64,000 bases of DNA from Doris montereyensis. Lineage: Eukaryota; Mollusca; Gastropoda; Nudibranchia; Dorididae. The notes under the pieces are model-generated. The model made no database searches. It saw only the letters and a program-made list of their open reading frames with translations, and was not told the DNA's origin. This document shows, one piece after another, positions 47,435-60,619 of this stretch. Every line of letters starts with the position of its first letter. Positions within the stretch are counted from its first letter, which is position 1. Made by a program: the position numbers and the translations under genes. The stretch is from positions 153,501 through 217,500 of the forward strand of contig JAXRKP010000086.1 in the NCBI GenBank assembly GCA_037039925.1, in the 5' to 3' direction.

Positions 47435-49810
47435 TTGTATTGAACCCAGTCATGCAATGCATCAGCCTGGTTTTGACGTGGTGTCCATTTGCAATGTCCT
47501 CTTGCCATGCCTCTTGGTCTGCTTGTCTTGTCAAAGCCACTCTTGGTTTTACGCTCCTGATGTGTCGACATTGCATGTGTTGCTGAGCACTGGTGACTTG
47601 CCTTTTGACCTTTCGTCCTTGACTGATTTTGTGATTATTTTGGCCGTTGTTGGGGTGTTCCTGTTTGATGTTGCTATTTTGTCCCCCGTCAAGGTGTTTT
47701 CACACTTTTGGGTTTCGTTTTTGTTACCCCACGGCGCGGTTTATCAGTACGTCAGATGAATGTTTATCAGCCTCGCTCTAGCAATGTAAGGATATTACTC
47801 AATCTTCTTGATTCTTCCTGAAGATTGTTCTTTGCTGTGAGAAGACATTTTTGTATTTGAAAACAAAAACCCAACCTCAAGAAAACATCCTAAATCAACA
47901 GTATATAGACCTGTCCCGTCATATAATATGCTGTCGGGTATGCCTAGACTTACTTTGGATATAGAGATTTATGTAACATTATGTGGAGGGGATTCCTTTT
48001 GCAGTGTTAAGATTAAAAGAACAGATTTCATTTACCAACGAATTTAACATTTATTTAGAGTTTTTGTGTGTATGTTCTTTCTCTCTTTATTAGTTCCCTT
48101 TCTACCTTCCGGTGTATGAGTTTAGATAGTTTCCCACAGTTTCTTATTTATACATTCTTTAGTATTATTTTTTTTATTAATTTCTCTTTTTTGTTTTTTG
48201 TTGTTGCTAAACATTATTTCATTCGAAATGGGGACAACAGTACGGTACTTTCATAACATAGTCTTTTTCCTCTCATTGATATTACAACCCTGTTTTTGTT
48301 ACCCTTCCCTTCCTTCCCTGTCTCGGACTTCCGTTCACCATTGACTGTTTGTTACACATATTTGTGTAGATATACATTGGAAACAGATGATAGAGAGTCT
48401 ATATGATGTATGATTATGTTCAGCTTTCAGCCGTCACCGTTTCCCTGTCTTAGCCCATGTCTGGATTCCTTCCCATTGTTTTAGCCCAGGGCATGTGCGT
48501 GCCTGCTGACGTGTGCGTACGAGTTGATTTGTTTTGTCAAGCAGCCCAGCAGGAGCCCGAGCTGCGATGATAAACAAGCATAAAAAAACATCATAATAAA
48601 ATTATCCCTTTTGGCATCATCTATTTTAGTGTGTGTGTGTGTGTGGGGGGGGGGGGGGGACGGGTAATTGGCTTTGCCAAAAACCGTCAGTCGGTGGTAG
48701 TAGTGTCTTGCTTAATATCTTTTGTTGACGTAGTACAAGTTGTTGGAACCACCAACGCTATGAAATTACAGTGTTCACTGTTGCTATTATTGTAGTGTCC
48801 GTTGCTGTTTGCGAATGCATATTTGTAGAATGCTTTGGTGTTTGTATAGTATGTCGTGCAATATATTCATTGTGAATGCTTGTTCTGAGTAGTGTCGAAA
48901 TACATGTATAGCAGACTGAAGTCTACTACCGGAAATCACGCACAAGTGTGAACTTCCGGTGAAAGAAAACATTTTTTTTTTTGTCTCCAGGTACATGTAG
49001 AACTTGACCTTTGATGTATTCTAGCTGCATGGAAGTATCTACATTATGAGAATAGAGACGTGTATGTTATGTAAACTGGCTCTAAATGTCAGCATTCTAG
49101 GATGCTCTACAGAAATTATAGTGGTATAAGTCGTCTGCTGTTCTCGAGTTTTTCATTCACCACACCCACTTGCTTGCATAGGTTGGTTTGTTTTGTATTG
49201 GGGGGGTGTAGGGGTCGGTATGAGAAGGGGGGAGGAGGGTGGCACGCTTTGTAGGTTGGCAAGAAAAGTATTGGAAGTGTGCATAGTTTGGAGAGCTTTT
49301 TTTTGTTTTTGCTTGTTTATAGTTTAATCAAGAATGAATTGACATATCATGATTACGTGTCTTGAAGTGTCAACTCGGGAAGGTCAGTATTTGAAAGAAA
49401 ACGGGGGGGGGGGGGGGGGGGGGACTGATGATAGCCAAGAAGGCGAACAAGTAGGAGATAAGTTACATTCTATTATTTGTTCAAGACAAAGACCTCAAGT
49501 GTTTATCATTTCAATTCCTTATAGATTCAATCTTGTGAGGGGGGGGGGGGCTCAATGGTCGGGTGGAGCTAAATCTCAGCATAGACTGTAATTCTTGTAT
49601 TTATTTATTTGTGATAATGCCCAGAATAGCACCGTCACGTGGTGTAATTGACTTTACTTCTAGCCAACCCCAAAAAGGGTGCATTTCCCCTGGAGATGAG
49701 TCAATTTGCGTGGCTGTTGTCTGCTGGCACCGACTACTCCCAGTGTGAGAGATTTATTGGGTTTTTAAGCGCGTTGAAATGAGACATAATAACAGGCGGA
49801 ATCCCTGAAC
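47435..49810. other. Stretch without recognised gene
   Basis: Contains poly-G tracts near 48646-48659, 49405-49423 and 49540-49550, and a small hairpin at 48930-48962 (ACCGGAAATCACGCAC paired with GTGTGAACTTCCGGT). Open frames at 47457-47759 have no recognised match. Confidence 0.45.
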
Positions 49811-49815
49811 GTAAA

Positions 49816-49945
49816 TTGGCGGGGCTACTGGCAGGCTCTACTTCTTTTTTTCCATTTTGTCACAGGATGTCTTGTATCTTATAGTTTCCTCTTAATTCAC
49901 CCTGAGATCATGCAGATGGTGTATGGAGTAAATTCTAATGAAGCG
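49816..49945 (+). mobile_element. SINE2 copy
   Basis: TTGGCGGGGCTACTGGCAGG, CTCTACTTC, TAGTTTCCTCTTAATTCACC, CTGAGATCATGCAGATGGTG. Confidence 0.82.
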
Positions 49946-49949
49946 AAGA

Positions 49950-51205
49950 GACGCAAACAGCCCGTCAGCAGTTTTAACGTTTATCATGCAATATTAATAT
50001 TTTTGTTGGGTTTTTTTTCTTTGTCTTATAAGACATTGCCAAGCGTCAAGTGATGTCACCTATGAGAAACATTGAGCTGATAAAACAGAGAGGTAAAAAG
50101 GATAGAAGGCAAGGCATAGTTTAGTTCTCGATATGTGCTTATATTACGTTTGGCCCAAGCGGGTTCTATTGGATTAGTATAGTGTTGCTGCGTTTAGACC
50201 AGACAAAATAGAATTGGCATCGACAAATTATAAGCGTGAACAAAATTGCAATGATCACGCTGAAAGGATGCCCTTTAGTGTTTGAAAAGGGTTGATAACA
50301 GTTGGGAGACGGGTATTTGCTGAATCTTGAGGCTTGTCTGGCAGTGGTTTTGATTACGTACTGCTTTTTCTGTTGTTATTTACAATATTATGGTTGTTAT
50401 CCTGTAAATTTAGAATCACGCCATTCTCACAACTTGTCGGTCAACGGTATCTATTGTTATTGTACGCCATTGTCGTTGTTTACAAAGCAGCCGTCATCCT
50501 TTCGTTTCGGCTCAAAGCTGGCGATGTCTACTGTGGCTTGTTTGTCAATGTTTTTTAATGTATTTTATCGAATTTGGACGTCTGGTCTGTCCCCAAGCTT
50601 GCCTGTACATGTACTAGATCTATGTGTCATGTGTTCTTATTGTATAGCATTGATGTTTACAGATAGCTATGCTGTCTTTTCGATTCACAGCTTAACCGTC
50701 GTGTACCACAGCTTGTCTGTCAGCTTTCTTGCGTGTTAGTTTATATCCTTGTTGTTTGTAGTTAATAACATGAATGTTATACGTTGACTCGCTTTCTGTA
50801 AAATCTTAGAAATAACCAAACGCACGTGGAAATGAAGGGATACGGTAAGGAACACAGACCGATGGATCGTGGCCATTATTAACGGCCGAAGCTTCGCCAC
50901 AGGCAATGCATACTAATGTGTATGTCAGTGGTTGTGGCGTTGGTTTAAACTCAGTGTGATTTTCACGACGTTGTGAAAGAATGGAAACGCTAATAGGCTC
51001 TCCATGTCCGATTTAGGCTGGAACGGGACGATTATATAAAAGTGCACCATTTATGAGTGGCCATGAGGGACGGTGGGGGTTTCTGGTTAAGATATGGTGT
51101 CCGCTGACTTGGTGTCGCCGAGTTTGCATGCCATTCATAATCAGAAGTATTTATTATGGTGTTTCCTGTCTCAATCCTTTGTGTCTAGCCACCTACTTCC
51201 TACAT
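49950..51205. other. Stretch without recognised gene
   Basis: A 145-codon plus-strand frame at 50302-50739 (hydrophobic, Cys-rich) has no recognised family, no clear initiation context and no splice support. I treat it as chance. Confidence 0.45.
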
Positions 51206-51210
51206 CACTG

Positions 51211-51352
<142 letters not shown>

Positions 51353-51727
51353 CGATGTGATTGACAATCCCTTTTCATTGAATTTCCTCCATGGCCTCGT
51401 CTCTTCACGCTTGACATCATCCATGTACCGCGGGGGAGCGCTCGCCAGTTATTTATAGGTTTGTCTCATAGTGTGAGGGTGTTCGTTTCGTCTGCTCGCT
51501 TGTCGATACGATCATAAGCTTTTCCTGTCCGTCCCATAATAAGCTAGTTCGTGGTGAGTTCTCACCGTGACGTCAGTGGTTTGCTGCGTCGTAAATACTC
51601 AAACGATGCGTAGATTCTGTAGATTTCTAATCTTCGACATTTATTTTTGGTGTCCGTCGCAGTCAATTTTACAGTACGCATTGCCCTTTCATGAATCCGT
51701 TGACTCGGTACGTTTTACTAGTTTTAG

Positions 51728-51858
51728 AGCGGTTGGCAGGCGCCATTGGTAGGTCATACTTCTTTCTTTTCACTCTATCACTTTTTTTATCTTGCTGTTT
51801 CATCTTAATCCACTCTGACATCACCGCATATGATGGACGGTTAAATTTCAATAAATCA
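51728..51858 (+). mobile_element. SINE2 copy
   Basis: GCGGTTGGCAGGCGCCATTG, GTAGGTCATACTTCTTTC, CTTGCTGTTTCATCTTAATC, ACATCACCGCATATGATGG. Confidence 0.85.
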
Positions 51859-51920
51859 ACCAATGACTTGGCTCGTGATCTTGTCGATCCGTAGTTTAGT
51901 AGACTCTGCTCACTCACCTG

Positions 51921-52207
51921 GGCGACTCCGTGGTCCAAATGCAAAGCATCGGCTTCTCGACTAGACAAGGTCATGGGTTCCAAGCCTGGACAGGTTGAAA
52001 CGTTTTTTCGGGTCCAGGTAGGTGGATCAACACCTAGTCTTGTCGGAGGAGGATGAACAAGAGTTTACGTGTGCGTATCACAACACTTTGTGCACGTTAA
52101 AGATGGCATTCTGTTTACAAGGCAGTCCGTGCAAAATAAAATAAAAACCCAACCAAAAATGCCAGGAGATCACCTTAGTCGTGGATGTGGGTAAATCAAA
52201 TCTAATC
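51921..52207 (+). mobile_element. SINE1 copy, full length
   Basis: GCGACTCCGTGGTCCAAATG head, GGGTTCCAAGCC B box, GTCCAGGTAGGTGGATCAAC, CACAACACTTTGTGCACG, GTTTACAAGGCAGTCCG, and GAGATCACCTTAGTCGTGG with GTAAATC end. A truncated SINE2 follows within 10 bp. Confidence 0.85.
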
Positions 52208-52216
52208 AACGCTCAT

Positions 52217-52320
52217 TTGGCGGTTGGCAGGCGCTACTAGTAGGTCCTCCTTCTTTTCTCTCACCCTTCCCTATATTCCAGCTGACTGTTTCCTCTTAAT
52301 CCTCTCTTAAATCAATAAAC
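52217..52320 (+). mobile_element. SINE2 copy, 3' truncated
   Basis: TTGGCGGTTGGCAGGCGCTA, CTAGTAGGTCCTCCTTC, TGACTGTTTCCTCTTAATCC. The tail is lost. Confidence 0.82.
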
Positions 52321-52465
52321 GGACGGGCAAAGGGGAAAGGAGACCTAAGAATCAGACAAAGAGTAATCGCGGTTTATTTGTCGACAAGGACCCTTTCGGT
52401 TTTCCTTGCTTTGGGTTGGGGATTTGATTTTTCTGGGGAGGAAGGTCCGGTTGGATTTTTGTCTG
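52315..52465 (+). repeat. Unnamed dispersed repeat, copy A
   Basis: Pairs with copy B at 53620-53765. Shared blocks: GGGGAAA.GAG.CCTAAGA, TCAGA.A.AG, GGTTTATTTG, ACCCTTTCGGTTTTCCTTGC, TTTGG.TGGGGATTTG and GAAGAAGGTCCGG-like. It belongs to no family I can name. Confidence 0.7.
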
Positions 52466-52639
52466 TCTGGTCGTCCTGTCGACCCAGCAGTGAAATGGGT
52501 ATCTTTAGACTCGGCCAAAGTAAAGGGGCGTGGTGGTGGAAAGCAATGTGGCAAACTACCACACTGTGCCGTGTGCCAAGAACAAATCACAACTCTACTC
52601 CTGATTCCTGATTCCCCAATGCTCAACTAAGAGTAAGAG

Positions 52640-53052
52640 TATGGGACCTACTTTACTTTATATCACAACATTATATGGGTAAATTACAAACAAAGCTCAC
52701 TCAGCCGGGCTGTTTATTTCTGTCTATCCGCATGTGTTAGCATGGTAGTTTAACTTTGAAAATTATTGGACAAATAGATAAATTAAAAATGATTTTTTTA
52801 TTGAGCTCAGGATAAAATGTGTGTCTTACGGTCGTACTGATATAAACATATCCGGACTCGTGACGGGTGAGAGGGTGTACACAAAATGTACACATTCGTT
52901 CAAATTATATAGATCTACTAGCAGAGCACGACCAAAAAAATCGTGTGCAGACTTACACTATTGTGTGTGTAACACATACATCAGATCTCGTTCAGTTCTT
53001 TCCTTTTTTTTTCATACGTACATTCTCGCACAGGAATATGAATTATGTAAGG

Positions 53053-53083
<31 letters not shown>

Positions 53084-53615
53084 CCGCGCTAAGTACACTT
53101 TTTACTCACACTTTCTCACAAAGAGCGTTCCACGGTAATCATGTAGGTTAAACATAGGTCGGTCTGTACATCGAACATTGGCAGTCATCATGTATTTTTG
53201 TTGTCAATTTTTCGTTTAGTGGATGGGAAAAGCCAGACAAGATAAGCATGGGGGAGAGAGAGAGGAGGGGGGTATATAGCGCTTAATGAATGCGCCAGTC
53301 ATTTGGGCAAGAGCAGAATTATAACATTTGAGAATGCACTGGTTGCCCTTATCAGCAATAAGTTCTCTGAAGATATTACGATAGCTATGGATTTTACTTA
53401 TAATTATGGTGTGTAATTATTTCTTTTTATTTTGTTTCACTATTTACACTCTCATCGCTTGAGACAAGGGCATATATTGATTACTTGTCACGCTCTCCTT
53501 CGATCAACAATGTTTATTTCCCCTTCACCCCCCGAAATAGTAAGCATGTCGATCTAATTTCTGCCAAGTGGCTGTAATCGTGGAGACACATTATTTGCAT
53601 TTTATTTTTAAAATC
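52640..53615. other. Stretch without recognised gene
   Basis: Contains a (CA)n tract at 53055-53083. Otherwise unremarkable. Confidence 0.45.
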
Positions 53616-53619
53616 AACA

Positions 53620-53765
53620 AACGAACGAGCAATTGGGGAAAAGAGGCCTAAGATCAGATACAGACTTATATCAGTTTATTTGCCATGGACAACCCTTTCG
53701 GTTTTCCTTGCTTTGGATGGGGATTTGTTTTTAAGGGAAGAAGGTCCGGCTGTCTTTGTGTGGAC
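53620..53765 (+). repeat. Unnamed dispersed repeat, copy B
   Basis: Direct-oriented relative of copy A about 1.3 kb downstream. The shared core can be read as DNPFGFPCFG-like codons, but neither copy keeps a long frame. Confidence 0.7.
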
Positions 53766-53855
53766 AATGTCTTTTACTTTTATTTCGGATCTTGTATCTT
53801 TGAAGTTAAAGTACTTAATTGAGAACATCATATTAGTAGAAAATATTATTGTTTA

Positions 53856-53860
<5 letters not shown>

Positions 53861-53908
<48 letters not shown>

Positions 53909-53919
53909 GTAGAAAAGAT

Positions 53920-53968
<49 letters not shown>

Positions 53969-53988
53969 AGGGAGAGAGAGGGTGAGAG

Positions 53989-54034
<46 letters not shown>

Positions 54035-54046
54035 ACACACACACAC
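53861..54046. repeat. Impure (GA)n-(CA)n microsatellite
   Basis: GA tract with GATTAGTAGAAAAGATTA and GGGA interruptions, ending in CA. Confidence 0.96.
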
Positions 54047-54777
54047 GTATTTACTAAATGAGAGTTTATGCACCAGATCTCACGTTAGAGTTATCACTAC
54101 CACTCATTTTGTGTCTATCCTGACTGGGGCTACCGTCGACGATGCATAGTTACATAATGATAATGACGTATCGCATCGCTTTGGGCGAGATTGATATCAA
54201 AGATTACATTGCGCTGAACACTTGTCTTAATTAGCCCACTCACAACAGTGGTGTTGTGTAAGTGTTTGTAAAAGGCCTTCTCCTTGACATTGTATAACGT
54301 GTGAGCGGTTGGTATGCTCTCGTTAGGATCAGTCTCACACACACACACACACTTGCAGTCACGCACACAAAACCATTATTGTTATTGGTATTGTATGTGT
54401 TATGTGAAAGGGTGTGTGTGTGTGTGTATCAGAAATAGCGAGGTCGAGGCCCCGACTTAGCGTGCAGACCACGCACTAATGATTCTACGTTCAGTGGGGA
54501 GCAGAGATACCGGTTGAGAGAGCGCGTGCATGAGTCAGCTGAGAAAGAGTCGTTATGATGAAAGGCATGACGTGGGTGGAGGGAGATGGATATTTAGGAG
54601 GAGGAGGAGGAGGAGGAGAGAGATAGGTGTGTAGACTTTGATTTGGCTTTGGTACTCGCTGTTTTAAACTCCCTCCCTCTCTAGCCTTGCGTGAGTTTCC
54701 ATCTTACTGTCTTTGTTCTTTTCATGGTCTCTTTCTTTTTATACCTGTGCTCACTCTATTCATTTTCTCTCCTTGTC

Positions 54778-55178
<401 letters not shown>

Positions 55179-55396
55179 TCGTTTTCCTACTCGCCTTTCT
55201 ATGTCTGAAAAAACCTTGTTGTAGTTTGGGATTCTATTTGGAAAAAGAAGAAGACAAAACATAACACTTCTTTGGCTTGCTTTCATAGTCCCCAATGCAC
55301 ACAAATACACATATACATGCATATGTCTCTATTTTTTTCTCCCTGTTTGCTTAGCCTTCCTGCACGCAATGACCGTAAGGTATATTCTTATGTATT

Positions 55397-56045
<649 letters not shown>

Positions 56046-56052
56046 CACTGGT

Positions 56053-56193
56053 GAGTGGTTGGCGGACACTTCTGGTAGGTCTTACTTCTTACCTCTCACC
56101 CTTTTTGTTTATGTTTTCATCTTGCTCTTTCTTCTTGACACACCCTGGGATCACCGCATATCGTGGGCGGGGTAAATTTCAATGAAGCAAACG
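56053..56193 (+). mobile_element. SINE2 copy
   Basis: GTGAGTGGTTGGCGGACACT, TCTGGTAGGTCTTACTTC, CATCTTGCTCTTTCTTCTTG, CTGGGATCACCGCATATCG. TATCTCA occurs at 56041-56047 and again shortly after the 3' end, a possible short target-site duplication. Confidence 0.85.
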
Positions 56194-56902
56194 AACAGCC
56201 AATTATCTCATAGTGCCCTAGAAGGGCTTCCTCAAGTCGTGCATGAAGTTCATGCTAGTAAATAACATACGCCCTGAGTGCGTCTCTGATAGACGTTAAT
56301 TTAGATTCTAGAATTACATTGCGTTTCAACACAACCCTCCATTTACTACAGGGCATTGTCATAGCATCGATGTTTGAATAATGCGCGGGGAACTGAGACC
56401 AGAAAGTCGGCTAGAGCGGGATTATACTATTTGAGAAGTAACGTTGAAATGTTTCAAGTAGTTGAAGCCGGTTGAATATTACGGCCGTGCTCAATTTTAT
56501 TGGCATGAATCAAAACATGGACTTCTTCTTGGGAATGTTTTTGCCTTCTGTTAATGTCATTGATTTCTTAAAATTTTGGGAAATGCAGCAAGGAGTCTAC
56601 ACAATAATCCGCCCTACTTCCTTTTCTTCTTTTGAAAAGAAAAAGAAAGGGAAGCAAAATGTAACAAAGCAAACAAGAAAACCGGGAAACAGAGCAATGA
56701 ATGATCAAACTTAAAGCAAGAACATTAAAAATAGACGTACTGTTGAACCCTGCCCAAAGTGTTTCAAGTGATGCCACTGCCACACCTTCTCACCTTCTCC
56801 GTCCACCCTTCATCATCCCAAACTCATCTCTTTCGCAAATTTGGCTATATTTAGATACCACCACGCGCTGTTATCCTTCTCACTTTCCATTTTTTAAATG
56901 TG

Positions 56903-56930
56903 TGTATGTGTGTGTGTGTGTGTGTGTGTT
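56903..56930. repeat. (GT)n microsatellite
   Basis: About 13 GT units. Confidence 0.93.
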
Positions 56931-57038
56931 CAGTTTATTTACCCTAAATGAATGACAGTTTTTATGTTGTAAGAAGAGTCTTCCATCTGTTTCCATAGCG
57001 CCTTCCTCAGTCGTCCGTTTGCTCTTTGTATGGACGGG

Positions 57039-57116
57039 AAAATGGCGGCTGACGCTGAAAAACGTCACGTTCACTCAATTTGTTTAAATCCTATGACGTC
57101 ATTCTTTCGAGCTTTG
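57039..57116 (+). other. Possible first exon (ATGGCGGC start, CRE-like site)
   Basis: AAAATGGCGGCTGACGC at about 57039 combines a good start context with a YY1-type ATGGCGG motif often found at animal promoters. The frame reads MAADAEKRHVHSICL, then NPMTSFFRAL, and could end at donor TTTG|GTATAT. A perfect TGACGTCA lies at 57094-57101. CpG density here is higher than around it. No family match is recognised. Confidence 0.22.
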
Positions 57117-58212
57117 GTATATATCTCATTACTTGTATTTATTTTTTCCTTCTTTTTAATTTTTTTTTCTTTTTTGTTTTGTTTTACTGCTGTGATCTCC
57201 TCTTTTCAGGCTTTAGTCATTTCCTCGTCTCCATATCGCATGGTAAAACTATATATTATTTTCAATGTATTATTACAGTGTGTTTGGTATGTCGTGATGA
57301 TGTTATGTAATGGTGATTTTTGTCGGGAATGAAGGAGTTAGAGGGTCCGTGGTTTGAATTTGAGATCTGGCTGTACATTCAATGTTTGTGTTGATCTCAG
57401 ATGGTGTGTGTCATTGAATGTTGTTGCTACATAGGGAAATGTCAGTATTTTATGTGTGTATCATGGTTTTTTTATTATTTATTATTCTCATCATTATCTT
57501 GGCAAGGAATATTTGCTTGGTCATATCGAATTTCCTTGTGTGATGTGTCTATATTACACTTTTTGCCTTTTCATCGATGCCCGAACTGAATAGTGCTTTT
57601 GCGAATTGTATATTCTGTGTTGTTGAGGTTTGCATGAAGTTGGGGTCACTGTACATGATGATTATGTGTAAACTGAAACTGGGCGAAATTGAAACTTCTT
57701 CTTGACGGGAATGATTTGCTCGATGAGTGATGAGTGCGTTTCCTTTCTTCCTTTCGTCAATATAAAAATCAAGTTTTGTTATGGGGTGTAGTTTTTGAAA
57801 CTGCTATTTTATGTCCACAGTTCACAAGATATCATATTATAATATTCTGCATAATATATTACGAAATTTTATGAAAGAAACACATTAATGTGAAGTTTAT
57901 CTCCAAATGCTCCAGGCAGATTAATTATTCATCAGTATATTGCGTGGACCTTGTTATTTATTTGAATTATGTAGTTGTATACCTTGATAGCATTTCTCCA
58001 TCCTATACCCTACAATATGTAATTAAGCAATTTTGATATGATTTTAATGGTTTAAGATAGAAATTAGCAATGGACAATTTGGTACACATTGTATATTATT
58101 ATATTATGATTCAAATTGTTTGTATGATCATATGTCTCCATTTATCTTGTCGGTTTGTCTTTCATCTTTTCATTCATTCCACTATTTTGTTACTCTTCTC
58201 TCTCTTTCCTAG

Positions 58213-58230
58213 ATTCCCATGCCGTTCATA
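58213..58230 (+). other. Candidate 18-nt microexon
   Basis: A long pyrimidine tract ending TTTCCTAG precedes ATTCCCATGCCGTTCATA, followed at once by GTAAGT, a consensus donor. If real it would add six codons (IPMPFI) without shifting frame and could be used after FMNL exon 3, which ends in phase 0. Vertebrate FMNL has no such insert that I know of. Confidence 0.25.
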
Positions 58231-58239
58231 GTAAGTTCA

Positions 58240-59050
58240 CTCTCATTTTGGTCATGATGATGGCTTGAGTGTCTTTACGTTTGCTTTTTTTCCTTTGAAT
58301 TGTTGTTATATTTTGGTTGTCTTGGACACCCCGTACGTGTGGTCATATTCAGCATGTTGACCCTCGGTTGTTTTGATTGGTCTTTTAAAAGCAATTTTTA
58401 TCGTCGTTTTTGTTGACTTTAACAGCAATAATAATACTGCAGTCGTTTTGATTTGATTTTTTTTTACACGATGTGGCTTACGTGAAACACAGAATTGTTT
58501 TTCATCATGTGTTCTGCACGTTTAAATGTTGTGAAGTTTTTGCCCCATAAAAGCGCATTCCTTCGGCTACTACTCCAGCTCCCCCCCTCTTGCCCCCTCC
58601 CCCCCCCCCCCCCGCGTCTATGAAATCGCTTGCTTTTCCCTCCCATGCCCCTGTGATGCCCACGTTGTCTAACATAACCTTACGGAATGGAATTGCAATG
58701 TTGTGATTAGTGCCAAGTTATCACAAGTGATGACGTCGTGACAGGTTGACGTGACTACGATAAGGAACAAGGGCTTCAGTCTTTGAATCTATATTCGTCA
58801 TACTAATTGTCTTCTTGGACATGATTTTAATAACTGGTTTTCTTCTTCTTCTTTGTCTACCATGCTATAATATTATACTCTTGCTGTAGTGTGACCCTAA
58901 TAGCACAAGTCTGAAACCTCAATAGCTACTTGCAATTCATTTAAAGGTTTACACAGTGTGTTGCCATGTCTGACTGAGGGACATCTAGACTATGACAAAT
59001 TAGCCGCATCGGTCCAAGATCACTCATTAACTTTCGTGTTCTTTCGATAG
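58240..59050. other. Stretch without recognised gene
   Basis: Contains a poly-C tract near 58600-58613. Confidence 0.45.
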
Positions 59051-59054
59051 CTAG

Positions 59055-59175
59055 GAGAGTCGGTAGTCCAGAAGCAAAGTGTCAACCTCTCAACCAAAAG
59101 GTCATGTGTTCAATCCATGACGCATGATGCCAAGTCCGGCAGTCTAACGGTACCCACTCAGCCACCGACACCTCA
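59055..59175. mobile_element. SINE1 head joined to an inverted SINE3 head
   Basis: Bases 59055-59118 match the SINE1 tRNA-like head on the plus strand (GTCGGTAGTCCAGAAGCAAA, CTCTCAACCAAAAGGTCA, GTGTTCAATCC). Bases 59120-59175 match the SINE3 head on the minus strand (CATGATGCCAAGTCCGGCAG, CCACCGACACC). Both bodies are missing. Confidence 0.65.
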
Positions 59176-59179
59176 CAAA

Positions 59180-60360
59180 AAGTGAAATGGACAGACAGCA
59201 AGAAAACAAAAGGAAGCAGATGGGTTAATTAAAGAACAACAAATCCAATGTCGTCCGGGGATCAATCATCTGTCAGTTCAAGGACTGCCGGTCACGACCA
59301 AGATGGCGTTGCTGAGAAGAAATGCGGTGGAGGGGGGGGGGGGTTAAAAGGGGCATACAACGGTTGCCTTCTTCGTATTGGTTCTGCAGATGAGAAAGAC
59401 AAGGAAAATACTAAGAGTTGAGGACGAATGGAAATCAAATAAGCTGCCCCCAAACCCCCTACTCCTTATATGTTCACGTTAACAAAATCTAGGGTGACAC
59501 GAATAGGTCAACGTTTACATATAATCATAGGCGTGTTAAAAAACCCAACATCTTTTAATTTTTTTAGATAGATCGATACGAACCAGACGTGCCAATCAAG
59601 TCCAGGATTGGTTTGTAGAAGTCCGTTCAATTGCTGAAAGGATGACGAGTGTGATTTCGAGCCCAACGGTCAAATATCTCGAATATAAACATTCTTGATT
59701 GTGTTATTTCACGTGTAGGCGACAGATGTGTCTCGTTATGGTGTTGAAGAATATAATTTCTCACGCGCTCTTGCACGTCGACTGTCCTGGTTAGATTGCA
59801 AATTAGCTGTAAACACATTAATGTGGCCACATAAAATTGAGACCAATTTGTTTCTCTCCTCCCTGACATTAATAGTGCGGTTTAGAGATTTCCTTATTGA
59901 TTATCGCCCCATGGCATTGGGTCAAACCACAATTCTATCAATCAGGTTTCAGTACCTAATGCTTAATGTGTCTCTCTGAACAATAGTTTTGCTCATTGAT
60001 ACATTTATAGCTGCAAACCAGTACGTAAAAAACGTATTTAGTAATTTGTAATAATAAAAAAAGAAAAGAAATCAACCCCTAAGATAACGGTGAGTTATTT
60101 AACCTAATGAGACATCAATAGCCCGAAGAAGACTGGTTGCATGATTTGGTTGGTTTTTAATTTTAAAAGTTTCGATCAAATGCACTGCATCTTAAAATGA
60201 TTATTGATTGTTTATCTCTAGGGAGTCAGTTCAATTCAAATCATCAATGTTTTCTGGAGTATTATTGGGGCGTCGTGCATGTTAGAATTGGCTTGCACGG
60301 TCAGAGTCTGTTGATCATGACAAGGTTTGTGGCTATGTAGTATATTGAACTCTGTACTGT
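59180..60360. other. Stretch without recognised gene
   Basis: Short frames at 59627-59979 on both strands are unsupported. A poly-G tract lies near 59331-59343. Confidence 0.45.
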
Positions 60361-60364
60361 TGAT

Positions 60365-60612
60365 CCTAGCGACTTTGGTAGTCTAGTGATAAACTGTGAA
60401 GACTGTGAAGGCCCGGCCTTTTTGTTTTTGTTCTTTGGAGAGACTCTTTCACATCATGTAAAAGACTCCACTTAGGTGCAAATGGTTATCAGCACAATTG
60501 GGCCGGCATTGCAGTCTGCAACACAATTACTGTTATCTGTTACGTCTAAGTATACATAAACCTGGGATACGTTCTAGCTCTATGGGTGTGAGTGTGAGGG
60601 CCTTGAGGCAAC
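60365..60612 (+). mobile_element. Diverged SINE3 copy
   Basis: GCGACTTTGGTAGTCTAGTG tRNA-like head, GGAGAGACTCTTTCACATCA, CTTAGGTGCAAATGGTTATC, GGGATACGTTCTAGCTCTAT and GGGCCTTGAGG-like tail, in SINE3 order. Confidence 0.6.
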
Positions 60613-60619
60613 TTTGTGG

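Noticed and set aside
47358..47576. Minus-strand frame beside the LINE tail relic as a retroelement C-terminus
   Set aside because: The relic matches the LINE tail on the plus strand only, and the minus-strand frame has no known motif.
50302..50739. 145-codon hydrophobic Cys-rich frame
   Set aside because: No family match recognised, no initiation context, and base composition like the flanks.
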